Shown: positions 43,965 through 51,820 of the stretch, piece by piece
Numbering within the stretch: position 1 is the stretch's first letter
Layout: every line of letters begins with the position of its first letter
Position numbers and translations under genes: made by a program
Source: Hyphomicrobiales bacterium
GTDB lineage: Bacteria; Pseudomonadota; Alphaproteobacteria; Rhizobiales; Rhizobiaceae
Assembly (NCBI GenBank): GCA_900465675.1
Contig: UBJR01000005.1
Location: forward strand, 734,273-798,272
DNA length: 64,000 nt
Direction of reading: 5' to 3'
Notes under the pieces: model-generated
What the model saw: only the letters and a program-made list of their open reading frames with translations
Database searches by the model: none
What the model was told of the DNA's origin: nothing

Positions 43965-44011
43965 GCGCATGGGTGCTTTCGCCGGATGGCTACGCCATCC
44001 TGCCCATGCGC
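43965..44011 (-). other. Leader RNA hairpin overlapping the leader peptide end
   Basis: A 9-bp outer stem (GCGCATGGG with CCCATGCGC) and a 7-bp inner stem (GGATGGC with GCCATCC, loop of 3) form a long hairpin. It covers the last third of the leader peptide, including its stop, and ends 7 bases before the terminator. This is the position of a pause or anti-antiterminator hairpin in amino acid attenuators. Confidence 0.7.
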
Positions 44012-44046
44012 CCTATCACCACTACGAGAACCGTTGCGATCATCAT
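43990..44046 (-). CDS. Leader peptide rich in Val/Leu/Ile, upstream of the MFS gene
   Basis: An 18-codon frame encodes MMIATVLVVVIGRMGRMA. Seven of nine residues from position 3 to 11 are branched-chain residues, including three valines in a row. The stop lies inside the leader hairpin. Ribosome stalling on the Val/Leu/Ile codons would change whether this hairpin forms. Only a weak AGG lies before the first ATG. In proteobacteria such peptides normally precede ilv or leu genes; here the next gene is an MFS exporter. The peptide itself probably has no separate function. Confidence 0.65.
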   Translation of the reverse strand: MMIATVLVVVIGRMGRMA

Positions 44047-44052
44047 TGCCTA

Positions 44053-44081
44053 GAGCTAGCGGCAAACCTTGGGCTGGTCAA
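44053..44081 (-). promoter_or_regulatory. Housekeeping-type promoter for the leader-MFS transcript
   Basis: TTGACC (44081-44076) and TAGCTC (44058-44053) are separated by 17 bases on the minus strand, a good fit to a sigma-70 promoter. The leader peptide start follows 7 bases after the -10 hexamer, so the RNA would begin at or very near the first ATG. That is tight, and the second ATG may be used. Confidence 0.45.
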
Positions 44082-44100
44082 TCGCGAGCACATATGAAAA

Positions 44101-44118
44101 GGGCGGCTTGCGCCGCCC
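44101..44118 (-). terminator. Intrinsic terminator after fdhA
   Basis: GGGCGGC and GCCGCCC form a 7-bp stem with a TTGC loop, with TTTT next on the minus strand, 10 bases after the fdhA stop. It isolates fdhA from the leader-MFS unit. Confidence 0.7.
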
Positions 44119-44127
44119 CTTCCGAAA

Positions 44128-45318
44128 TCAGGCTGCCTTCGACACCACGCCATGCGGATCGAGGACGAATTTCGTCGCCGCGCCCTGGTCGAAGCTCTCG
44201 TAGCCCTGTGCGGCATCTTCGAGCGAGATGACCTTGGCGTTGACGATGTCGGCGATCGGCAGACGGTCGTGCAGGATCGCCTGCATGAGCTGGCGATTGT
44301 ACTTGATGACAGGGGTCTGGCCGGTGTGGAAGGACTGCGCCTTCGCCCAGCCGAGACCGAAGCGCAGCGACAGGCTGCCCTGCTTGGCGGCGGCATCAAC
44401 GGCGCCCGGATCCTCGGTGACGTAGAGACCGGGAATACCGATCGAGCCTGCGGCGCGGGTAATCTCCATCATCTGGTTCAGGACGATTGCCGGCTGTTCG
44501 CCACCGGCATGGCCGCGGGCTTCGAAGCCGACGGCATCGATGGCGCTATCGACTTCGTTGGTGCCGACGACCTGGGCGATCATGTCGCCGAGACGGTCGC
44601 TTTTCGACAGGTCGATCGGTTCGAAACCGACCTTGGCGGCGTGCGCCAGACGATCCTTGTTGAAGTCGCCGATCATGACAACGGCAGCGCCGAGGATGCG
44701 GGCCGAGGCGGCGGCAGCAAGGCCGACAGGACCCGCACCGGCGACATACACCGTCGAGCCGACGCCCACCCCGGCGCGGACCGCGCCATGGAAGCCGGTC
44801 GGCAGAATGTCGGACAGCATGGTCAGGTCGCGAATCTTGGCCATCGCCTTGTCGCGATCCGGAATCTTCAGGAGGTTGAAGTCGGCATAGGGGATGGTGA
44901 CGTAGCGGGCCTGACCGCCGATCCAGCCGCCCATGTCTACATAGCCATAGGCGCCGCCTGCGCGCGACGGATTGACCGTCAGGCAGACGCCGGTGTCCTG
45001 CGACTTGCAGCAGCGGCAACGGCCGCAGGCAACATTGAACGGAACGGAGACAATGTCGCCGATTTCGAGCATCTCGACATCGATGCCCTTCTCGATGACT
45101 TCGCCGGTGATTTCGTGGCCGAGAACCAGGCCGGGCATGGCTGTCGTGCGGCCGCGGACCATGTGCTGGTCGGAGCCGCAGATGTTGGTGGAAATGACTT
45201 TCAGGATGACGCCATGTTCGATGCGGCGGCCATCGGGGGCCTCCAGCTTCGGATCGTCGATGTCGCGGACTTCGACCTTGCCGGGCCGCAGATAGACTAC
45301 GCCTCTATTCTTGCTCAT
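44128..45318 (-). CDS. fdhA: Glutathione-independent formaldehyde dehydrogenase
   Basis: A 396-residue zinc-dependent medium-chain dehydrogenase resembling the Pseudomonas putida enzyme that oxidises formaldehyde to formate with NAD and no thiol. Catalytic zinc region: NICGSDQHM and GHEITGEV. Structural zinc: CGRCRCCKSQDTGVC. Cofactor motif: AGAGPVGLAAA. The start at 45318 has GGAGGAGACGAGA upstream; an extra ten-residue extension to 45348 is unlikely. It probably detoxifies formaldehyde released from methylated aromatic compounds or C1 metabolism. Confidence 0.92.
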   Translation of the reverse strand: MSKNRGVVYLRPGKVEVRDIDDPKLEAPDGRRIEHGVILKVISTNICGSDQHMVRGRTTAMPGLVLGHEITGEVIEKGIDVEMLEIGDIVSVPFNVACGRCRCCKSQDTGVCLTVNPSRAGGAYGYVDMGGWIGGQARYVTIPYADFNLLKIPDRDKAMAKIRDLTMLSDILPTGFHGAVRAGVGVGSTVYVAGAGPVGLAAAASARILGAAVVMIGDFNKDRLAHAAKVGFEPIDLSKSDRLGDMIAQVVGTNEVDSAIDAVGFEARGHAGGEQPAIVLNQMMEITRAAGSIGIPGLYVTEDPGAVDAAAKQGSLSLRFGLGWAKAQSFHTGQTPVIKYNRQLMQAILHDRLPIADIVNAKVISLEDAAQGYESFDQGAATKFVLDPHGVVSKAA

Positions 45319-45447
45319 TCTCGTCTCCTCCGTTGAAAATGCCGCCATCCCGCAGGGCTCCTCCCGCTGCGGGCTGTGCTCACAGATTAGAGCATATGCA
45401 AACAGGCACCGTTCCGAATGCGACGGTTTGGGTCCGGAATTGGCCTG

Positions 45448-46254
45448 TTAGTGCCGCTTCGGCTGGCCGCTTTCTTTCGCCAGGCTCTTCTTCAGGGCAT
45501 CCATGATATTGACGACATTGCCTGTCGATTTGACAGCAGGTGCCTTCTTGGCCGGTGCCGCCTTTTTCATGGTTTTCAGCTTGGCGCGGATAATGCTCTG
45601 CAGCCGCTTCTGCACCGGATCCTGCATCAGGGCGGGGCTCCAGTCCTGCGTCTGGTCCTTCACCAGCTTCTTCATCATCGCCAGCACCTTGGCATCGGGC
45701 TTGGCGTCGATAGCGACCGTTCCCACAGCCTCGCGAACCTCGTCGCCGTAATGCAGCGTCCAGAGCACGATCCCCTTGCCCTGCGGCTCCAGAAGCACCG
45801 CGCGTTCGCGGCGATAGAGCACCAGCCGGGCGATGCCGACCACGTCATTGGCAGCCATCGCCTCGCGGATGACGCAGAAAGCCTCGGTCCCGACCTTGTC
45901 TTCGGGTGCCAGGAAATGCGGCTTGTCGTACCAGATCCAGTCGATCGAGCCGCGCGGCACGAACGTGTCGATATCGATCGTCCGCGTGCTTTCCAGGCCG
46001 ACCTCGTCGAGTTCGGCATCTTCGAGCAGCACATAATCGTCCTCGCCGCGCGGATAGCCCTTCACCTGCTCCCTGGCCGCAACCGCCCGGTGGGTAACGC
46101 TGTCCACATAGCGGCTTTCGACGCGGTTCTTGGTGTTGCGGTTCAAAACGTTGAACCGCACCTTGTTGCTGTCCGTCGTCGCCGGCGTCAGCGACACCTG
46201 CGCCGTCACCAACGAGAGCTTCAGATAGCCTTTCCAGAATGTCTGCCGGGGCAT
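45448..46254 (-). CDS. ku: Ku protein (second copy, intact)
   Basis: A 268-residue Ku homodimer subunit with the complete core (FWKGYLKLSLVTAQVSL; AREQVKGYPRGEDDYVLLED; WYDKPHFLAPEDKVG; ARLVLYRRERAVLLEP) and a basic C-terminal tail (KKAAPAKKAPAVK), which in bacterial Ku helps DNA binding and LigD stimulation. It is quite different in sequence from the frameshifted copy at 39.3 kb. It follows a glutathione transferase gene by 11 bases on the same strand. No ligD accompanies it here, so it may rely on the LigD at 40-42.6 kb or one elsewhere. Confidence 0.94.
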   Translation of the reverse strand: MPRQTFWKGYLKLSLVTAQVSLTPATTDSNKVRFNVLNRNTKNRVESRYVDSVTHRAVAAREQVKGYPRGEDDYVLLEDAELDEVGLESTRTIDIDTFVPRGSIDWIWYDKPHFLAPEDKVGTEAFCVIREAMAANDVVGIARLVLYRRERAVLLEPQGKGIVLWTLHYGDEVREAVGTVAIDAKPDAKVLAMMKKLVKDQTQDWSPALMQDPVQKRLQSIIRAKLKTMKKAAPAKKAPAVKSTGNVVNIMDALKKSLAKESGQPKRH

Positions 46255-46265
46255 CTCGGTTCTCC

Positions 46266-46991
46266 TCAGGCCGCCTTGTCCAGTTCCGGATAGTGGCGGA
46301 AAATGCCGTTTACGTTGAAGGCGAGGCGGCGAGCGGATTTCAGGTAGGCAGCGATATTCGGCCGCTGCTCGACCCTATCGTGCAGCGCCTGCAACAACGG
46401 ATATGTCTCCGCCGAGCCCTTCATCGCCTTGGGAAAGGCATAGCGCAGTCCTTTGAGCACCTGAAACAGCGACAGGTCCACATAGGTTAGCTTGTCGCCC
46501 GAGATATGCGCCGGCCCCTTCGGGTTGTTGGCGATGACGCGCTCGAAATAGCCGAAAAATTTGGGGATGCGCTCCTTGATGAACTCGCCCGAGCGCGCCT
46601 TTGCCTCTTCCTTCTGGTCTTCATAGTAGAGTGACGTTGCGATCGGGTGATGCGTGTCGTGCACCTCTGCGACGAAATCGGTGATCGTCAGCTGCAGGCC
46701 GTTGAGGACATAGCGCGCCGTATCATGCTTCGGTGCCAGGTCAAGCTTCGCTCCGAGATAGAACAGAATGTTGGCGACATGGGAAATGATCAGGTCGCCG
46801 TCCTTCAGGAATGGCGGCGCGAAGGGGATGTCACTACCCGAGCCGCTCTTCATGATTTCCATCATTTCGCCCGTGCCTCTGCCGGGCTCCCGCGTCACGT
46901 CGATGTAGCTGGCGCCAGCTTCCTCAAGCGCAAGGCGGACGAATTCGCCGCGACCCTGTATGCCGTCCCAATAATAGAGCTCGTATGCCAT
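46266..46991 (-). CDS. Glutathione S-transferase family protein
   Basis: A 241-residue protein with an N-terminal thioredoxin-like domain (YELYYWDGIQGRGEFVRLALEEAG) and an all-helical C-terminal domain (LTYVDLSLFQVLKGLRYAFPKAM). The early tyrosine and the GRGEF segment resemble sigma/mu-like GSTs. The substrate is unknown. It precedes the second ku gene by 11 bases and probably shares its transcript, an unusual pairing. Confidence 0.86.
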   Translation of the reverse strand: MAYELYYWDGIQGRGEFVRLALEEAGASYIDVTREPGRGTGEMMEIMKSGSGSDIPFAPPFLKDGDLIISHVANILFYLGAKLDLAPKHDTARYVLNGLQLTITDFVAEVHDTHHPIATSLYYEDQKEEAKARSGEFIKERIPKFFGYFERVIANNPKGPAHISGDKLTYVDLSLFQVLKGLRYAFPKAMKGSAETYPLLQALHDRVEQRPNIAAYLKSARRLAFNVNGIFRHYPELDKAA

Positions 46992-47074
46992 TCAACTCCC
47001 CGGCCAGATACGCCATGTTTCATCCATTGAAGTGTAGCGGCTGGCGCATCCGTCAACAGGCGCGGCTTTTACCA

Positions 47075-47389
47075 TCAGTGATGAGCGTGTTGCGCATTGC
47101 GCTTGCGAGTTGCCGCTGCCTTGCTGGCGGAAGCGGAGCGCTCGGCGGGCGTGCGTGAGGCAGAGGCTTTGCCGCCGGTCCGGCCGCCCTTTCCCGCGGA
47201 GACGTGGGTGTCCGTCTTGCCGCGGCCGGATCCGGATTTGTTGCCGCCGCCGTCTTCCTTGTTGACGGTCGCCCAGGCCCGGCGCTCGGCCTCCTCGTGG
47301 GAGAGCCCGCGATCCTCGTAGCTCTCTTCGATATGCTCCGCCTTGCGCTTCTGCTTGCCGATATAGGCCGATTTTTCGCCTCTGGGCAT
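47075..47389 (-). CDS. Small basic stress-type protein (often annotated plasmid stabilisation)
   Basis: A 104-residue, highly charged protein with the conserved N-terminus MPRGEKSAYIGKQKRKAEHI and the following segment EERRAWATVN-like (EEAERRAWATVNKEDGGGNKSG). The C-terminal half is low-complexity, rich in Lys, Arg, Ser and Ala. Related proteins are found widely in rhizobia and are often named plasmid stabilisation protein without experimental support. The start chosen has AGGAGG 5 bases upstream. A GGAAC-N18-TT promoter on the same strand suggests general-stress control. Confidence 0.8.
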   Translation of the reverse strand: MPRGEKSAYIGKQKRKAEHIEESYEDRGLSHEEAERRAWATVNKEDGGGNKSGSGRGKTDTHVSAGKGGRTGGKASASRTPAERSASASKAAATRKRNAQHAHH

Positions 47390-47419
47390 CATCGCCTCCT
47401 GTTGCTCCAAACAAGTTTC

Positions 47420-47444
47420 AACCGCCCGGAACTTGAAAAGTTCC
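47420..47444 (-). promoter_or_regulatory. Candidate RpoE2-type promoter for the small basic protein
   Basis: On the minus strand GGAAC (47444-47440) is followed after 18 bases by TT (47421-47420), the looser S. meliloti RpoE2 pattern. The -10 reads GGTT rather than CGTT. It sits 31 bases before the gene start. Confidence 0.5.
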
Positions 47445-47480
47445 GTCCATTCCGCGGCGCGGTACGATTCTTACGTAAAC

Positions 47481-47506
47481 GGAACAAAAATCGCGTTGAC
47501 CCCGTT
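47481..47506 (+). promoter_or_regulatory. General-stress (EcfG/RpoE2) promoter for the 118-residue gene
   Basis: GGAAC (47481-47485), 17 bases, CGTT (47503-47506), an exact consensus match 51 bases before the gene at 47557. It is back to back with the leftward stress promoter at 47420-47444. Confidence 0.7.
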
Positions 47507-47556
47507 TTTGGCGGCGAGTCCTGAAACCTCATGACCAAAAAGGAAGGAGCACAGAC

Positions 47557-47913
47557 ATGGACAACCACATCAGCGAAGCCGATGGAAACGGCAAGATCGA
47601 TCTGAATGGCCAGCTATCGCCTGTGGCCTACAGCCTCAAGGTAAGGAAGGGCACAGGCCAATCCTTTGAGATCAACGTTCGCCTGATGGCGTCGCGCGAC
47701 TGGCTGCTGCAACGCGGCTTCGCCAGCGATGCCGTGCTGATCAGCGCCAGTGGCGCGCGTATTCCCGTCTATCACCCTGGCGGCGCGCTTAATATCGGCG
47801 ACAGTCTGGCGGTCGAACTGATTGCGCGCGACGACAGCTGCGTCAGCACCGATGACATCGTCCGCAAATATCCCGAGTTCAACAGCGGCAGCCACAAGCT
47901 CGATGGGTTCTAG
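47557..47913 (+). CDS. Hypothetical stress-controlled protein
   Basis: A 118-residue soluble protein without signal peptide or membrane segment (MDNHISEADGNGKIDLNGQL at the start). The middle segment (GQSFEINVRLMASRDWLLQRGF) and the closing DIVRKYPEFNSGSHKLDGF look like a small beta-rich fold. I do not recognise the family. GGAAGGAG precedes the ATG, and an exact EcfG-type promoter lies upstream. Its stop overlaps that of the convergent hybrid kinase on CTAG. Confidence 0.78.
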   Translation: MDNHISEADGNGKIDLNGQLSPVAYSLKVRKGTGQSFEINVRLMASRDWLLQRGFASDAVLISASGARIPVYHPGGALNIGDSLAVELIARDDSCVSTDDIVRKYPEFNSGSHKLDGF

Positions 47914-50633
47914 GCGATCGGGCGCTGCTGGGCCGCGGTCTTGATGGCTGTGTCGAGAGCCGTGCTGCTGAAGGGTTTTATCAGCAACACGGAGCCGGCA
48001 AAGCGGGCCGCTTCCGGAAGGCTGCTATTGCCGGTGGCAAAGACCAATCCGACGGACGGGAATGCCGCACGCGCCTTGGCGGCAAAGGCGGGGCCGGACA
48101 TACCCGGCAACCCGACATCGGCGACGATGATATCGACCGAGGCAGCAGCGAGGATTTCGACGCCGCGTTCGCCGCTCTCGGCTTCGATCACGTCATAGCC
48201 GAGATCCTGCAGGATCTCGGCTGTATCCATGCGGATGAAAGCGTCGTCTTCGACCAGCAGCAGCTTGAGCTTTTCCTGGACGATTTCGCGCGGCGGCGTT
48301 CCGGGCGCGCTGATTGCCGCTGCGGCGCTCTGGCGGCGCTGGGCCTGATTGGCAAGCACATGGCGGATCTTCCGGGCCAGCGCTTCGCGGGTATAAGGCT
48401 TCGAAAGCAGCTCCAGCCCCGGATCCAGACGGCCGCCATGGACGATGGAGTTTTCGGTATAGCCGGATGTGTAGAGGACGCCGACATGCGGAAGCCGTTC
48501 GCGCGCCATGCGGGCCAGTTCCGGGCTCTTCAGCGTGCCGGGCATGACGACATCTGTGAACAGAAGGTCGATATGGACGCCGCTCTCGATGACCGTCAGC
48601 GCGCTCTGCGCATCGCGGGCCTTAAGCACGTAATAACCGAGATCGGTCAGCATCTCGACGACGGTGGCGCGCACGCCTTCGTCGTCCTCGGCGACCAGAA
48701 TGGTCTCGGTGCCGCCTACGGCAGGCACGGTCTCGATGCTGGCGATACGATCCTCGCTCTGGAAGGAGCGCGGCAGATACAGCTTCAGCGTCGTGCCTTC
48801 GCCGATCTCACTATAGATCTTCACATGCCCGCCGGATTGCTTGACGAAGCCATAGACCATTGACAGGCCGAGCCCGGTGCCCTTGCCTTCCGGCTTGGTG
48901 GAGAAGAACGGTTCGAAAGCCTGCTCGATGACATCAGCCGTCATGCCCGAACCGGTGTCGCTGACGGCGAGCACGACATATTGGCCGGCAACGACCTCGG
49001 GATGGGTGCGGCTGTAGGAATCGTCGAGAAACGCGTTGCCGACCTCGATCGTCAGCCTTCCCGAGCCATCCATTGCATCGCGAGCGTTGATCGCCAGATT
49101 GAGCAGGGCATTCTCGATCTGGATCGGATCGGCAAAGGTGTTCCAGAGCCCGCCGGAGACGATGGTCTCAACCTCGATTTCCTCACCCAGCGCGCGGCGC
49201 AGCATGTCGTCCATGCCCGAGACGAAGCGGCCGATATTGATCACCTTCGGTTCCAGCGGCTGGCGGCGGCCGAAGGCCAGAAGCTGGCTGGCAAGCCGTG
49301 AACCGCGATCGACGGCGGTGAGGGCGTTGGAGATACGCTCCTTGGCGCGGGTATTGCTGGAGACATCCTTGCCAAGCAGCTGGAGATTGCCCGAAATCAC
49401 CTGCAGCAGGTTGTTGAAGTCATGCGCCACGCCACCGGTCAGCTTGCCGATCGATTCCATCTTCTGCGCCTGCTGGAGGGCAGCTTCCGCATGCTGGCGA
49501 TCGGCGATCTCTGCGGCAACACGAACCTCGAGCGTCTCGTTCAGCCGCCGGAGCTGTTCCTCGACATTGCGGCGCTGATTGAGTTCCATCTCCTGGGCGC
49601 GAACGAGGCGCGCATTGTCGATCGCCACGGCGGCCTGGCCGGCGAGGCTAACAAGGCTCGATTCCGCGGCATCATTGAAGCGGCCGGGTTGCGCATGGCC
49701 AAAGAACAGGCCGCCGATCACCGAGCCGTCGCGCGACTTGACCGGCACGGCGAGATAGCTGCGCACGGGCAGGTGGCCCTTCGGCATTCCCGCATGCGGC
49801 GCGTTCTTGCCATAGCGTGGGTCGAGCAGGATGTCGTCGGAGCGTACGACGCCTTCACCATTGAAGGTCGGCGCGAAGACCTTGGTGTTGCGCGGCATCG
49901 GAAAGCGCTCGAAGTTCTTCCGGTCAACGCCCGACAGGGCATAGAGCATATAGCTGCCGCCTTCTCCGTCATCGACATTGTAGAAGAAGGCGCCGAACTC
50001 GGCGCCGGTCAGTGCTACGCCGGCATCGACTGCGGTTTGCGTCAGACGCTCGACATTCAGCTCGGCGGTGATCGCCGATCCCGCCGCATTGACGATCGAT
50101 AGCGCATCCGACTTGATCCGGAGTTCATCGAGCGCCCGCCGCTCGCCACGTTTCGCGGTGACCTGGCCGGAGACCTCCATCGTCGCACAGAGAATGCCGA
50201 CGATCGAGCCGGTCTCGTCGCGTAGCGGCGTATAGGAGAAGGTGAACCAGGCATCCGCAAGCTTGCCGCCGCGGCGCATCGGAACCAGCAGCTCTTCGAA
50301 AAGCTGCGCCTGGCCGTCAAGCGTTGCCTTTACGATCGGCTCGAACTGCGGCCAGATATCGCTCCAGACTTCCTTGAAGGGACGACCGAGAGCATGTGGA
50401 TGGCGCTCCGAAAAGATCGGCACATAGGCGTCGTTGTAGATGAAGGCGAGGTCCGGACCCCAGGCGATGAACTTGGCATGGCGGGAATCGAGGGCGGCGT
50501 CGACGATGAAGCGGAGCGAGGCGGGCCATTGATCGACAGGTCCCAGACCTGAGGCGCGGAACTCCGGATCCCGAAGCATTTTGCCGATCCCGCCGCCACC
50601 CTTCGGCCAATCGCCTTCAGTCTGCCCCGTCAT
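47910..50633 (-). CDS. Hybrid sensor histidine kinase with PAS, GAF and two receiver domains
   Basis: A 907-residue cytoplasmic signalling protein. In order: PAS (about 25-160, FIAWGPDLAFIYNDAYVPIF), GAF (about 185-350, FGAFFYNVDDGEGG; RSYLAVPVKSRDGS), a short coiled coil, a HisKA-type dimerisation domain with phospho-acceptor His404 in GVAHDFNNLL, HATPase (NLAINARDAMDGSG; GTGLGLSMVYGF), then two receiver domains (ILVAEDDEG with TDVVMPG; LLLVEDDAF with ADVGLPG). No membrane segment is seen, so the signal is internal. The order resembles rhizobial light- or stress-responsive kinases, but no LOV-type cysteine motif was seen. No partner regulator is adjacent. Confidence 0.9.
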   Translation of the reverse strand: MTGQTEGDWPKGGGGIGKMLRDPEFRASGLGPVDQWPASLRFIVDAALDSRHAKFIAWGPDLAFIYNDAYVPIFSERHPHALGRPFKEVWSDIWPQFEPIVKATLDGQAQLFEELLVPMRRGGKLADAWFTFSYTPLRDETGSIVGILCATMEVSGQVTAKRGERRALDELRIKSDALSIVNAAGSAITAELNVERLTQTAVDAGVALTGAEFGAFFYNVDDGEGGSYMLYALSGVDRKNFERFPMPRNTKVFAPTFNGEGVVRSDDILLDPRYGKNAPHAGMPKGHLPVRSYLAVPVKSRDGSVIGGLFFGHAQPGRFNDAAESSLVSLAGQAAVAIDNARLVRAQEMELNQRRNVEEQLRRLNETLEVRVAAEIADRQHAEAALQQAQKMESIGKLTGGVAHDFNNLLQVISGNLQLLGKDVSSNTRAKERISNALTAVDRGSRLASQLLAFGRRQPLEPKVINIGRFVSGMDDMLRRALGEEIEVETIVSGGLWNTFADPIQIENALLNLAINARDAMDGSGRLTIEVGNAFLDDSYSRTHPEVVAGQYVVLAVSDTGSGMTADVIEQAFEPFFSTKPEGKGTGLGLSMVYGFVKQSGGHVKIYSEIGEGTTLKLYLPRSFQSEDRIASIETVPAVGGTETILVAEDDEGVRATVVEMLTDLGYYVLKARDAQSALTVIESGVHIDLLFTDVVMPGTLKSPELARMARERLPHVGVLYTSGYTENSIVHGGRLDPGLELLSKPYTREALARKIRHVLANQAQRRQSAAAAISAPGTPPREIVQEKLKLLLVEDDAFIRMDTAEILQDLGYDVIEAESGERGVEILAAASVDIIVADVGLPGMSGPAFAAKARAAFPSVGLVFATGNSSLPEAARFAGSVLLIKPFSSTALDTAIKTAAQQRPIA

Positions 50634-50790
50634 TCAAATTCACTTCCGTGCGATGCCGCTGCTTTCGCAGCGCGATTCTGCCCAATTGCAGGCTAAAATA
50701 GAGGGTCGCACGTATTGGGAAAGGCCTGACGGAAAATAAGCTTAACACGCGTGTATTCTTGCGCGCGAAGGACTGCCGGAGATGGGGGAA

Positions 50791-50961
50791 CTACTTGCGG
50801 CCGAAGCGCTGGGCAACCGCGATCGCCTTGGTCAGATCGAAGAAGCGGCCGGATGCCGGACGGCGCTCCGGAAAGACGAAGCCGACCATATTGTCGATGA
50901 CAATCACCAGCCCGATAGCGAGCAGAAAATAGGCCAGCGCGGCGATCGTCAGGACAAGCAT
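50791..50961 (-). CDS. Small membrane protein of 56 residues
   Basis: The frame from ATG 50961 gives one long hydrophobic N-terminal helix (LVLTIAALAYFLLAIGLVIV) followed by a polar, basic tail ending AQRFGRK. GAGGGAAC stands just before the start, 7 bases after the stop of the 25-residue gene. The codon use is typical of the neighbourhood. I do not recognise the family; small inner-membrane peptides of this kind often modulate transporters or envelope stress. It is likely expressed from the stress promoter at 51071-51095. Confidence 0.6.
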   Translation of the reverse strand: MLVLTIAALAYFLLAIGLVIVIDNMVGFVFPERRPASGRFFDLTKAIAVAQRFGRK

Positions 50962-50968
50962 TGTTCCC

Positions 50969-51046
50969 TCACACCGGCGCTATGAACATGTAGCAGCTGG
51001 CTACGATCAGGGACACGAGGATGACGTCGAAATAGCCTTTGTTCAT
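50969..51046 (-). CDS. Tiny membrane peptide of 25 residues
   Basis: A frame of 25 codons (MNKGYFDVILVSLIVASCY then MFIAPV) encodes a single membrane-spanning segment. GGGAGAACCGCC precedes the ATG, a good ribosome binding site, and a GGAAC-N18-TT promoter lies 25 bases further up. It is followed 7 bases later by the 56-residue membrane protein gene. The pairing of two small membrane peptides with a promoter suggests that they are real. The function is unknown. Confidence 0.5.
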   Translation of the reverse strand: MNKGYFDVILVSLIVASCYMFIAPV

Positions 51047-51070
51047 GGCGGTTCTCCCATTCCCGCCAAT

Positions 51071-51095
51071 AACATTCCAGGCGGGCTTTGGTTCC
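51071..51095 (-). promoter_or_regulatory. Candidate RpoE2-type promoter for the small membrane peptides
   Basis: On the minus strand GGAAC (51095-51091), 18 bases, TT (51072-51071), with the -10 read as TGTT. The 25-residue gene starts 24 bases later. The rest of the 240-base gap 51047-51286 holds nothing else recognisable. Confidence 0.5.
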
Positions 51096-51286
51096 GCCAT
51101 TCGTGGCCATTTCGCGGCAATATTTTGAAGATGCCAGATTGTGGTCTTCATTTGGCCTGATCGATCCCCCGGGGAGCTGTCTGCTCCATGAATCACACCA
51201 TAAAACGCAAGTAATTCAGATATATGACACGAATAGGCAGACGCGGGTTTCCGCGCGTCTGCGAAGATCGGATAAATGATGTCAGG

Positions 51287-51547
51287 CTAAGCCGATTTGC
51301 GGCTTGCCGTCTTCTTGGGTGCGGCCACGGCCTTCACGGCGCCATTGGTCTTGGCACCGGCCGTTGTGGTCCGCTTTGCCCTGGTCTTGACTTCGGTGCC
51401 GTCCTTGGATGCGGCAGAGGTCTCGAGCGTTTCGCGCTCTTTCCTTGCCTGTTCCCAATGAACTGAATCGCGCCCCGTCGGGTGGCCCTCTTCTTCCCAG
51501 AGGGAATATGCACGCTTCTTGATCCACTCGTCGCGAGTTTCTGCCAT
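51287..51547 (-). CDS. DUF2934 family protein
   Basis: An 86-residue protein with the DUF2934 N-terminal pattern DEWIKKRAYSLWEEEGHPTG, then RDSVHWEQARKER, followed by a basic Ala/Lys/Thr-rich tail (KTRAKRTTTAGAKT) that could bind nucleic acid. The function of DUF2934 is unknown; such genes are common in rhizobia and often stress-induced. The start is the ATG at 51547. An exact EcfG-type promoter lies 33 bases upstream. Confidence 0.82.
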   Translation of the reverse strand: MAETRDEWIKKRAYSLWEEEGHPTGRDSVHWEQARKERETLETSAASKDGTEVKTRAKRTTTAGAKTNGAVKAVAAPKKTASRKSA

Positions 51548-51579
51548 CGCTGATCTCCCGTCACAACATGCCGCAGTCA

Positions 51580-51605
51580 AACGCTAGACTAGATGGGATG
51601 GTTCC
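51580..51605 (-). promoter_or_regulatory. General-stress (EcfG/RpoE2) promoter for the DUF2934 gene
   Basis: On the minus strand GGAAC (51605-51601), 17 bases, CGTT (51583-51580), an exact consensus match at a normal distance from the gene. In the remaining gap to treZ (51606-51820) only a weak GGAAC-N18-TT at 51759-51783 on the plus strand was noticed. Confidence 0.7.
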
Positions 51606-51820
51606 AGAGGAATCATGCAGTTTCAAGAAGAATTTTGACACACTGCAAAATATTGTTTGCGGTGCAATATAAATGGGCAGTTTTGCTCGCTGGCAGCCTG
51701 CAATACTGCACAAAACTTGTGCTTTTCTCACTGCTAATGTTCGTGGGTCTGTACCGATGGAACAACCGGCGCGATCACGGATTTCGGAACATGTTCGGAT
51801 ATCAGCGACAAGGGGACGGC

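Noticed and set aside
43921..44050. Reading the MFS leader as a plus-strand element or riboswitch
   Set aside because: The T-run, the Val/Leu/Ile frame and the promoter all point to the minus strand, and no known riboswitch core was recognised.
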